Assembly: GCA_026386995.1 (NCBI GenBank)
Contig: JAPLMO010000208.1
Span: 1-6,742, forward strand
Source of the DNA: Planctomycetota bacterium
GTDB taxonomy: Bacteria; Planctomycetota; Phycisphaerae; FEN-1346
Direction: 5' to 3'
DNA: 6,742 nt
Part shown: one piece after another, positions 1 through 4,240 of the stretch
Position numbering within the stretch: the stretch's first letter is position 1
Layout: every line of letters begins with the position of its first letter
The notes under the pieces: model-generated
Databases searched by the model: none
What the model saw: the letters and a program-made list of their open reading frames with translations, nothing else
What the model was told of the DNA's origin: nothing
Program-made: the position numbers and the translations under genes

Positions 1-252
1 GCCGCGCGCAACGGCTTCGAGCGGCGCGCGGCCGGTGTAACTCGAGCGCGGGTCGTAACCGAGAAGGCTCAGGATGGCGACGTCGCTGCCGGGCGACATC
101 TTCTCGGGTACGGTCTGGACGGTGCCCAGCCGGCCTTCGGCGGCCAGGCGATTGAAGTTCGGCAGCCGCGCCACTTCCAGCGGGGTGCGGCCATTCAATG
201 CCTTCGACGGCCGGTCGGCGGCGCCATCGGGAATCACGATCACGTATTTCAT
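1..252 (-). CDS. apgM: ApgM-family cofactor-independent phosphoglycerate mutase / proposed homoserine kinase, N-terminal part
   Basis: Eighty-four codons are visible; the rest lies beyond the left edge. The protein opens with MKYVIVIPDGAAD, the metal-binding Asp motif of the alkaline-phosphatase superfamily as found in archaeal-type 2,3-bisphosphoglycerate-independent phosphoglycerate mutases. Around residues 52-67 it has MSPGSDVAILSLLGYDP, the family signature carrying the nucleophile Ser (SD pair); the residue after VA, often Asn or His in relatives as I recall them, is Ile here. The ATG overlaps the hom stop codon in ATGA (249-252), so translation is probably coupled. Members of this family next to homoserine dehydrogenase have been proposed to act as an alternative homoserine kinase, replacing ThrB. 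Context therefore favours threonine synthesis over glycolysis, but the sequence here cannot decide between them. The family call is firm; the substrate is inference. Confidence 0.9.
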   Translation of the reverse strand, partial: MKYVIVIPDGAADRPSKALNGRTPLEVARLPNFNRLAAEGRLGTVQTVPEKMSPGSDVAILSLLGYDPRSSYTGRAPLEAVARG

Positions 253-1562
253 GCGCCTGCTCCCTGGTTGGGCGCCAATATGCGGATGCGGACCTTGCGG
301 CCGGTGACGACGGGCAGCCGGCCGATATCTTCGAGGGCGGCGGTCACGTTGCCTTCGCGAGCGTCGTGCGTGGTGATGACCACGGGCACGCCTTGCGGCT
401 GCGGCGACTCGTGCTGAAGCACCGAGGCGACGCTGATGTCGTGATGCCCGAGGACGCCCGCGATCGCACCGAGGACGCCCGGCTTGTCGAGGACGTCGAA
501 CCGCAGGTAGTAGCGCGAGCGGATATCGGCCATCGGCTGGACGGGCACGGTCTCGCGGCGTCCGGCGAGCCACGCCATGCGGCTGAACGTGAGCGTCGCC
601 CGGCCGATGGCGGCGTCGATGATGTCGGCCACGATGCTCGAGGCCGTCGGCATCATCCCCGCGCCGGGGCCGACGTAGAAGGTGTCGCCCACGGCGTGGC
701 CGGTGACGAGGACGGCGTTGTTGACGCCCGAGACTGTGGCCACGGGGCTGGAGGCCGGGACGAACGTCGGGTGTACGTGCAGGCTCATCGCGCCGTCAAC
801 GATCCGGGCCACGGCCAGCAGTTTCAGCGTGTAGCCGAGTTGTTTGCCGTAGGTGATATCGGCCGGGTCGATGCCGGCGATGCCCTCCAGGTAGATGTCG
901 TCGACGTTGACGTTTGCCCCGAACGCCAGGCCCGCCAGGATGGCGAGTTTGTGGCGTGTGTCTTCGCCGCTGACGTCCAGCGTGGGGTCGGCTTCGGCGT
1001 AGCCCTTGGTCTGGGCCTCGGATAGGGCCTTGGCGTAGGCGGCGCCGGTGGAGGACATCTGCGTAAGAATGTAGTTGCAGGTGCCGTTCAGGATGCCCGT
1101 CAGGGCGGTGATGCGGTTGGCCACGAGGCCGTCGCGGATGGCCCGGATGATCGGGATTCCGGCGGCCACGGAGGCCTCGAAACTGATGGACCGCCCCGCC
1201 TTGCGTGCGGCCTCAAAGAGTTCCGGCCCGCGTTTGGCCAGCGCGGCCTTGTTGGCGGTGACGACGTCCTTGCCGGCGGCCAGCAGACGCTTCATCAGGT
1301 CCACGGCAAACGTCGTGCCGCCCACGGTCTCGACGGCCACGGAGACGGCCGGGTCGTTGATGATGCGGTCGACCTGGTCCGTCAGGAGTTCTTTCGGCAC
1401 GGCAACCGGCCGCGGCCGCGCGAAGTCGATGTCGCACACGTGCCGCAGTACGAGGCGGCAGCCCGTGGCCTTGGCCAGGCGCGGCCCGTCCTCCAAGAGC
1501 AGCCGCACCACGCCGCAACCGACCGTTCCGAACCCGATGACCGCTACACCCGTTTCGCTCAT
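249..1562 (-). CDS. hom: Homoserine dehydrogenase with C-terminal ACT domain
   Basis: This 437-aa cytosolic enzyme reduces aspartate-4-semialdehyde to homoserine with NAD(P)H, the branch point to threonine and methionine. The N-terminal Rossmann fold shows GFGTVG at residues 10-15. TANK follows at 102-105, with the conserved Lys at 105, and GILNGTCNYIL at 156-166. The catalytic-domain signature GYAEADPTLDVSGEDTRHK spans 187-205; E190, D201 and K205 have the same spacing as the catalytic Glu, Asp and Lys of the yeast enzyme. An ACT regulatory domain begins near residue 351 (YYLRFDVLDKPGVLGAIAGV), consistent with feedback control, probably by threonine. Length is normal for the ACT-containing, non-fused form; there is no aspartokinase domain. 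The start is supported by AGGGGA at 1567-1572, 4 nt upstream. The stop overlaps the downstream apgM-family start by 4 nt. Confidence 0.97.
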   Translation of the reverse strand: MSETGVAVIGFGTVGCGVVRLLLEDGPRLAKATGCRLVLRHVCDIDFARPRPVAVPKELLTDQVDRIINDPAVSVAVETVGGTTFAVDLMKRLLAAGKDVVTANKAALAKRGPELFEAARKAGRSISFEASVAAGIPIIRAIRDGLVANRITALTGILNGTCNYILTQMSSTGAAYAKALSEAQTKGYAEADPTLDVSGEDTRHKLAILAGLAFGANVNVDDIYLEGIAGIDPADITYGKQLGYTLKLLAVARIVDGAMSLHVHPTFVPASSPVATVSGVNNAVLVTGHAVGDTFYVGPGAGMMPTASSIVADIIDAAIGRATLTFSRMAWLAGRRETVPVQPMADIRSRYYLRFDVLDKPGVLGAIAGVLGHHDISVASVLQHESPQPQGVPVVITTHDAREGNVTAALEDIGRLPVVTGRKVRIRILAPNQGAGA

Positions 1563-1603
1563 GGCATCCCCTGGGAAATCCTCGTGGACCTCAAGTCTGA
1601 GGA

Positions 1604-1632
1604 AAGATACGCCGCAGAGGGGCCTCCTTCAA
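1604..1632 (-). promoter_or_regulatory. Candidate sigma70 promoter of hom-apgM
   Basis: On the minus strand TTGAAG (1627-1632) and TATCTT (1604-1609) are separated by exactly 17 nt. Each hexamer matches the consensus at 4 of 6 positions. Transcription would start near 1597, giving a leader of about 35 nt. A small 5-bp hairpin (1589-1602, loop AGTC) sits at the expected start point. No threonine leader peptide or attenuator is visible. Confidence 0.5.
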
Positions 1633-1655
1633 GGAAAAAGGGGGTGGTGCCGCAA

Positions 1656-1721
1656 TGCGTCACTTACGAGGGGGTCTGGAGCCCTATCCGTAAGGCTCCT
1701 GACCCCCTCGTAACTGACGCA
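1656..1721. repeat. Long palindrome with TGCGTCAC / CTGACGCA ends
   Basis: Arms of 28 nt (1656-1683 and 1694-1721) are complementary at 26 positions around a 10-nt loop, CTATCCGTAA. There is no T tract on either side, so it is not a textbook terminator. The right terminus CTGACGCA (1714-1721) is identical to the right terminus of the element at 5699-5808, and the left ends differ by one base, suggesting related termini. It lies upstream of hom, just outside its candidate promoter. It is probably a small non-autonomous element or intergenic palindrome family; function unknown. Confidence 0.85.
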
Positions 1722-1762
1722 GTATGGGCGTGTCGTCAGTGCGGTTGCCGTGCCGAACTCTT

Positions 1763-1872
1763 CGGCCCCAACGGGGCCGCGGAGTGTAGCCGCGGGTGGA
1801 GCGACGCCGTTTACGGCGTCGCGCAACCCGTGGAACGTTCGTGTCTCAACATCCTCCGCCCCGCAGGGGCGG
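1763..1872 (+). repeat. REP-like module, left copy (GTAG plus hairpin, flanked by two GCCCC/GGGGC hairpins)
   Basis: The module has three parts. First is a 7-bp hairpin with GCCCC/GGGGC core and AAC loop (1763-1779). Second is GTAG (1786-1789) placed directly before a hairpin at 1790-1833, with an 8-bp outer stem (one G-T pair) and a perfect 10-bp inner stem, 1801-1810 with 1813-1822. Third is a 7-bp hairpin with GCA loop (1856-1872). GTAG at the 5' foot of an imperfect hairpin is the hallmark of REP sequences acted on by RAYT transposases. An inverted, diverged copy lies at 1938-2070. Confidence 0.75.
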
Positions 1873-1937
1873 CGGAATTGCCGTGACGCGCGCCGGCTCA
1901 GTCGAACACATACCGCTCGTCGCTCCCAAAATCTCCT

Positions 1938-2070
1938 TCGCCCCTCCGGGGCGAAAAAAATAAAGGAACTGAAATCTCTCCCCTCATCCGCTTTCCACGG
2001 GTTCCGCGGCGGGCCGCAACGCGGCCGCACCGCTCCACCCGTGGCTACATTCCACAGCCCCGTTGGGGCT
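1938..2070 (-). repeat. REP-like module, right copy, inverted
   Basis: Read on the minus strand this repeats the order of the left module. It begins with a GCCCC/GGGGC hairpin (2056-2070). GTAG follows (complement of CTAC at 2045-2048), directly before a hairpin at 1995-2044 with a perfect 8-bp outer stem and a GC-rich inner stem. It ends with a hairpin at 1938-1954. The outer stem and the stretch around the first hairpin are nearly identical to the left copy, while the inner stem differs in sequence but still folds. The distance between the last two hairpins is longer (40 nt against 22). Together the two copies form a REPIN/BIME-like inverted pair. Confidence 0.75.
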
Positions 2071-2118
2071 GAAAACGGCATGCGTCGGCTGTTGCGTGAC
2101 AGTGCTTCCGCGATACGG

Positions 2119-2157
2119 GGAGCCGCCGGTGGCTGAGGGCTTACGCCTGCTATCCGG
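2119..2157 (+). repeat. Possible third REP-like hairpin with GGAG foot
   Basis: GGAG (2119-2122) precedes an imperfect hairpin whose outer CCGG/CCGG stem joins 2126-2129 with 2154-2157. A short inner stem lies around AGGGCTTACGCCT (2136-2148). GGAG is an accepted alternative to GTAG in REP families. The pairing needs a bulge and a G-T pair, so this is a weak call. Confidence 0.3.
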
Positions 2158-2206
2158 CTGCCGGAGATAATATGAGTAGCGTTCCCTCCGGAGTTCGCCT
2201 CTTTTG

Positions 2207-2494
2207 TCAGACGATTGTTACCGGAAACATGCGCTCTTCGAAGTGGTCTCCGAGAAGTCGCATTATCTTGAAGTGTGAGGAGTCAACCTTGAAAGCGATG
2301 AGGATTTCCTCGCCAGGAAGCGCCTTGCTGATTGCCCACTTGACCGTTACGGATTGAATGTCTGCGTTAGCCGGAACGCCTTCGAGAACTGCCAGATGAT
2401 TCCGCCGGGAGAAGCAGGCAATGGGCAGGAATCTGTCAAAGCCATCTTTGGCAATCACCTTTTGGGTTACCTTGGCAAAATCGTCAACGGTCAT
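2207..2494 (-). CDS. Small hypothetical protein, 95 aa
   Basis: I do not recognise this protein. It begins MTVDDFAKVTQKVIAKDGFDRFLP and ends FEERMFPVTIV. It has no signal peptide or membrane segment and has a mixed, globular composition with alternating hydrophobic stretches (SVTVKWAIS near 48-56, EEILIAFKVDSSHF near 62-75) that look like beta strands. An in-frame TAG four codons upstream limits the start to this ATG. The ribosome site is weak (AGGCGAAG, poorly spaced). Base use is noticeably less GC-rich than in the neighbouring genes, which fits a recently acquired or accessory gene. In favour of a real gene are protein-like composition, a plausible promoter at 2534-2563 and repeats that stop at its edges. 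Against it are shortness and lack of a recognised family. Confidence 0.6.
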   Translation of the reverse strand: MTVDDFAKVTQKVIAKDGFDRFLPIACFSRRNHLAVLEGVPANADIQSVTVKWAISKALPGEEILIAFKVDSSHFKIMRLLGDHFEERMFPVTIV

Positions 2495-2533
2495 TGTTGG
2501 CTTCGCCTAAGGATATCGAGGAACACAATACCG

Positions 2534-2563
2534 ATCTTATTTGCGGGCAGTCCGCAAAGACAA
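2534..2563 (-). promoter_or_regulatory. Candidate promoter with operator-like dyad for the small gene
   Basis: On the minus strand TTGTCT (2558-2563) and TAAGAT (2534-2539) are 18 nt apart, each 4 of 6 to consensus, putting a start near 2527 about 33 nt before the ATG. The spacer holds a perfect 7-bp inverted repeat, TTTGCGG at 2540-2546 with CCGCAAA at 2552-2558, loop 5 nt. A dyad exactly between the -35 and -10 boxes is where a dimeric repressor would sit. This is inference; no regulator gene is adjacent. Confidence 0.4.
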
Positions 2564-2686
2564 GACGAGTATCATGCCCAGTGGATCCCCCCCTCGCATA
2601 TTACCCGGAAGCATACCCCACGCCTTTGCTTCTTGCCAATACATTTCGTTGCCAGGTTGTGTCTGCCGGCCGAGACGTAAAGGCAT

Positions 2687-2710
2687 CCCCCGGCATGCCG
2701 GGGGTTTGTT
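2687..2710 (+). terminator. Terminator-like hairpin with TTTGTT tail
   Basis: An 18-bp perfect palindrome (2687-2704, arms CCCCCGGCA / TGCCGGGGG) is followed by TTTGTT (2705-2710), the shape of an intrinsic terminator reading rightward. No plus-strand gene ends upstream, so it would be an orphan or a remnant of a lost gene. It may instead be just another intergenic hairpin of this region. Confidence 0.4.
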
Positions 2711-2742
2711 ATAAACGGCGAGCGCGAGGCGGCAGTGTTGTC

Positions 2743-2764
2743 AGCCCGCCTCGGCGGGCTTCCC
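2743..2764 (+). repeat. AGCCCGC hairpin repeat, copy 1
   Basis: An 8-bp stem (2743-2750 with 2753-2760, loop TC) is followed by TCCC. The same 22-nt unit recurs at 2848-2869, with C-G replaced by T-A in the closing pair, so pairing is preserved. Confidence 0.8.
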
Positions 2765-2775
2765 ACGCCGCAGGC

Positions 2776-3026
2776 GGGCTTAGCCTCGGCGTTTACGCCG
2801 AGGGCGGCGGCGGGCGAAAGACTACCCTGCCTCAATCATCTTCTCCCAGCCCGCTTGAGCGGGCTTCCCTTATTCGGCGGTGTCGACCCGGCTCCAGTCG
2901 AGTGTCCGAACGCGGATGCTGGGCGCGGCCGAAGGTTCAGTCGCCCTCCAAGGAGGGCTCGAAGAAGAACAGAGAACACGGGGGTGCTCGCGCCCCCACC
3001 TCGGCGTAAACGCCGAGGCTAAGCCC
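2776..3026. repeat. 28-bp perfect inverted repeat with self-complementary arms
   Basis: The arm at 2776-2803 recurs as its exact complement at 2999-3026. Each arm contains its own 9-bp hairpin (2784-2803 and 2999-3018), built from CCTCGGCGT and ACGCCGAGG. The 195-bp interior holds other hairpins but no gene. The layout matches the nested palindromes at 3869-3964 and 5713-5785, with a wider centre. Confidence 0.85.
2848..2869 (+). repeat. AGCCCGC hairpin repeat, copy 2
   Basis: The stem joins 2848-2855 with 2858-2865, loop TG, and is again followed by TCCC. It is a direct repeat of 2743-2764, differing by one compensatory base-pair change plus one loop base. Confidence 0.8.
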
Positions 3027-3059
3027 CGCTTCGCGGGGGGAAGGCCCGTAAACGGGCCT
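2943..3059. repeat. Cluster of short hairpins
   Basis: Besides the arm at 2999-3026, this stretch has 2943-2958 (7 bp, loop AA), 2980-2997 (8 bp with one G-T pair, loop TC), 3024-3038 (6 bp, loop TTC) and 3042-3059 (8 bp, loop AA). They follow each other almost without spacers. Their sequences differ, so they are not copies of one unit. Confidence 0.75.
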
Positions 3060-3112
3060 CAACGGCGGCTCCGCTGAGCCCCGCGCCATCTACTCACGCC
3101 CCCGCAAAATGT

Positions 3113-3207
3113 GGGTAACGACAATGGCGTTGCCCGTGGGCTGTTACGTCCCAGCCCTTCGGGCTGAACCGTGCCGGAAATCGTTGGCACACCCCCGCCG
3201 GCGGGGG
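3113..3207. repeat. Overlapping alternative hairpins
   Basis: GGGTAACG (3113-3120) pairs with CGTTGCCC (3128-3135) with one G-T. GCCC at 3132-3135 can instead pair with GGGC at 3138-3141. CAGCCC (3152-3157) can pair upstream with GGGCTG (3138-3143) or downstream with GGGCTG (3161-3166). A perfect 16-bp palindrome follows at 3192-3207. The choices are mutually exclusive, as in attenuators, but no gene or T tract directly follows. Confidence 0.55.
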
Positions 3208-3231
3208 CCGAAGTATTTGCCGAAGTATTTG
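3208..3231 (+). repeat. 12-bp tandem duplication
   Basis: CCGAAGTATTTG occurs twice head to tail (3208-3219 and 3220-3231), immediately before the candidate -35 box of the exported-protein gene. It could be slippage or a pair of direct regulator sites. Confidence 0.9.
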
Positions 3232-3232
3232 C

Positions 3233-3261
3233 TTGCCGGGAAAAAGGCAATTTTGTATAGG
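3233..3261 (+). promoter_or_regulatory. Candidate promoter of the exported-protein gene
   Basis: TTGCCG (3233-3238) and TATAGG (3256-3261) are 17 nt apart, each 4 of 6 to the sigma70 consensus, within a locally AT-rich stretch. Transcription would start near 3268, giving a leader of about 165 nt. That leader can form hairpins at 3264-3289 (6 bp, wide loop) and 3348-3367 (7 bp, loop AGTGGT). Confidence 0.4.
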
Positions 3262-3434
3262 GGCCGCTCGTTTCACTTCCCGAGAGCGGTGGCTGCGGGG
3301 GAATCCGAAGGGTTTCACGCATGCCGCAATCGTCCATGGGAAACGGAGGCCGGCAGTGGTGCCGGCCCAGAGCGAGACGCCGAAGGTCGCGGGGTGCGGC
3401 ACGAAGGCGGCTCACAAGAAAAGGAGTTACTTAG

Positions 3435-3833
3435 ATGAAACTCGGTTACGCAGTGCTGATGGTGGCGGTGGGAGCCATGCTGATGTTAGCGCCGGCAGCG
3501 ATGGCCGCCGACAAGGCCGAGAAGGGCCATGACAAGAACGCGGCCTACGGCAAAGTGAAGGCGGTCGGTGCCGAGTCGATCACGATTGCCACGAAGGCCG
3601 GCAAGGATGCGGCGGCTGAAGAGAAGACCATCGCCACCAACAAGGACACGAAGGTCGTCACCGGCTCCAGGGGCGAGGAGAAGGAAGGCACGATGGCCGA
3701 CGTTAAGGAAGGCGCCAGCGTTCGCGTGACGCTCACCGAGGACGGCAAGACGGCGGTCAAGATTGCGGTCATGCCGCCCCGCGGCGACCGCAAGGGCGGC
3801 CACGAAAAGGCCCCCGACAAGGCCCCTAAGTAA
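3435..3833 (+). CDS. Small exported Lys/Ala-rich protein, 132 aa
   Basis: I cannot name the family. Residues 1-24 form a clear signal peptide: MKLG, a hydrophobic core (YAVLMVAVGAMLMLAP) and an AMA cleavage site before AD. The mature part, about 108 aa, is rich in Lys, Ala, Glu and Asp. It has a pattern of short strands (YGKVKAVGAESITIAT at 38-53, then TKVVTG, ASVRVTLTEDGKTAVKIAV) recalling small periplasmic beta-barrel proteins of the DUF5666 kind, whose typical wording is a GKV start and a KVGxxVxVxxxxDGKTA end. The tail (PPRGDRKGGHEKAPDKAPK) is charged and probably disordered. The start is fixed by AAGGAG (3421-3426), 8 nt upstream. It stands alone between repeat-filled gaps. Export is well supported; the DUF5666-like resemblance is only an impression. 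Confidence 0.85.
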   Translation: MKLGYAVLMVAVGAMLMLAPAAMAADKAEKGHDKNAAYGKVKAVGAESITIATKAGKDAAAEEKTIATNKDTKVVTGSRGEEKEGTMADVKEGASVRVTLTEDGKTAVKIAVMPPRGDRKGGHEKAPDKAPK

Positions 3834-3868
3834 GCCCATTAGCCTCATCGCACGTGGTTAGCGTAGGT

Positions 3869-3964
3869 GGGTGGCATGGTCACGCTTTTGCGTGACCATG
3901 TCGCAGTGACTGGCCAGGCACTGTTCGGTGCACATGGTCACGCAAAAGCGTGACCATGCCACCC
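3869..3964. repeat. 96-bp nested palindrome
   Basis: Perfect 33-nt inverted arms (3869-3901 and 3932-3964) enclose a 30-nt centre. Each arm folds on its own: CATGGTCACGC pairs with GCGTGACCATG around TTTT (3875-3900) or AAAA (3933-3958). The centre contains a third inverted repeat (3904-3923, 9 of 10 pairs). It starts 35 nt after the exported-protein stop codon, so it may also stabilise or end that transcript, but there is no T tract. GTAG lies at 3863-3866, 2 nt before the left arm. Confidence 0.9.
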
Positions 3965-4178
3965 GGCGCTCTGTGCTAAACAGATACGCCTCATCGCCGT
4001 TACAGTCTGGTAAGCGATTCGGGGGACAGTGTGCCCGGCGGTTGCCCCGTCGCGAGACGGCCCGTGACCCCAGGAGCATGCTGTCTCCCGATGTGTTTTG
4101 TTTGAGGGGAACCCCTTCATTTTCGGCAGGCCGCTCAGCGCGTCGTCGGCAGGACGGTCACTTCAATCGTTCTCTTAT

Positions 4179-4240
4179 CACTACAACACTACTTTGCGCG
4201 GCGGGTCAGGAGACCCGCCGCGCAAAGTAGTGTTGTAGTG
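4179..4240. repeat. 29-bp perfect palindrome abutting the HD-GYP stop codon
   Basis: Arms at 4179-4207 and 4212-4240 are perfectly complementary around a 4-nt loop, AGGA. After one mismatch the pairing continues for 3 more (4175-4177 with 4242-4244), reaching the TAG stop codon of the HD-GYP gene at 4241-4243. The lower half is AT-rich and the upper half GC-rich. It probably acts as a 3' end stabiliser or bidirectional terminator between convergent genes, though neither side has a long T run. It could also be an inserted palindromic element. Confidence 0.85.

Larger units (their letters stand above)
1563..2206. other. Gene-free gap of about 640 bp filled with palindromic repeats
   Basis: I see no credible coding sequence between hom and the small gene ending at 2207; the open frames here run through palindromes and lack family resemblance or ribosome sites. 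From left to right the gap holds the hom promoter, a long palindrome (1656-1721), two mirrored REP-like modules (1763-1872 and 1938-2070) and a weaker GGAG-led hairpin (2119-2157). Confidence 0.75.
2495..3434. other. Gene-free gap of about 940 bp with dense hairpins
   Basis: No convincing gene is seen. Open frames exist, but they are built from repeat sequence and change character at every hairpin. Apart from the promoter at 2534-2563, the stretch 2564-2686 shows nothing definite. From 2687 to 3207 there are about twelve hairpins of 5-9 bp stems. From 3208 to 3434 lie a tandem duplication, a candidate promoter and the leader of the exported-protein gene. Confidence 0.75.
3834..4240. other. 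Gap of about 400 bp between convergent genes
   Basis: The gap holds the nested palindrome at 3869-3964 and the palindrome at 4179-4240. Between them, 3965-4178 shows no gene, only two small hairpins (4047-4060, 5 bp; 4105-4116, 5 bp). The genes on both sides point into this gap. Confidence 0.7.

Noticed and set aside
198..1025. 275-codon plus-strand open frame opposite hom
   Set aside because: It is the antisense shadow of a well-identified GC-rich gene; its product is a low-complexity Arg/Gly/Asp/Val mixture without family motifs.
1656..1721. Intrinsic terminator
   Set aside because: The stem is strong but has no T tract on either strand, and no gene ends next to it.
1629..2136. Open frames of 128-150 codons on both strands across the repeat region
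   Set aside because: They are made of palindromic repeat sequence, which keeps frames open on both strands, and have no recognised protein features.
2494..3077. Several overlapping frames of 65-171 codons in the hairpin-dense gap
   Set aside because: Translations are dominated by repeat-encoded Pro/Arg/Gly stretches and have no convincing ribosome sites.
2687..3207. CRISPR array or integron attC array
   Set aside because: Hairpins differ in sequence and spacing, there are no equal-length spacers, no cas or integrase genes and no cassettes.
3310..3370. Cyclic-di-GMP (GEMM) riboswitch before the exported-protein gene
   Set aside because: TTTCACGCATGCCGCAA looks slightly like the GEMM core, but the tetraloop-receptor pieces and the GGGACGCAAAG segment are missing.
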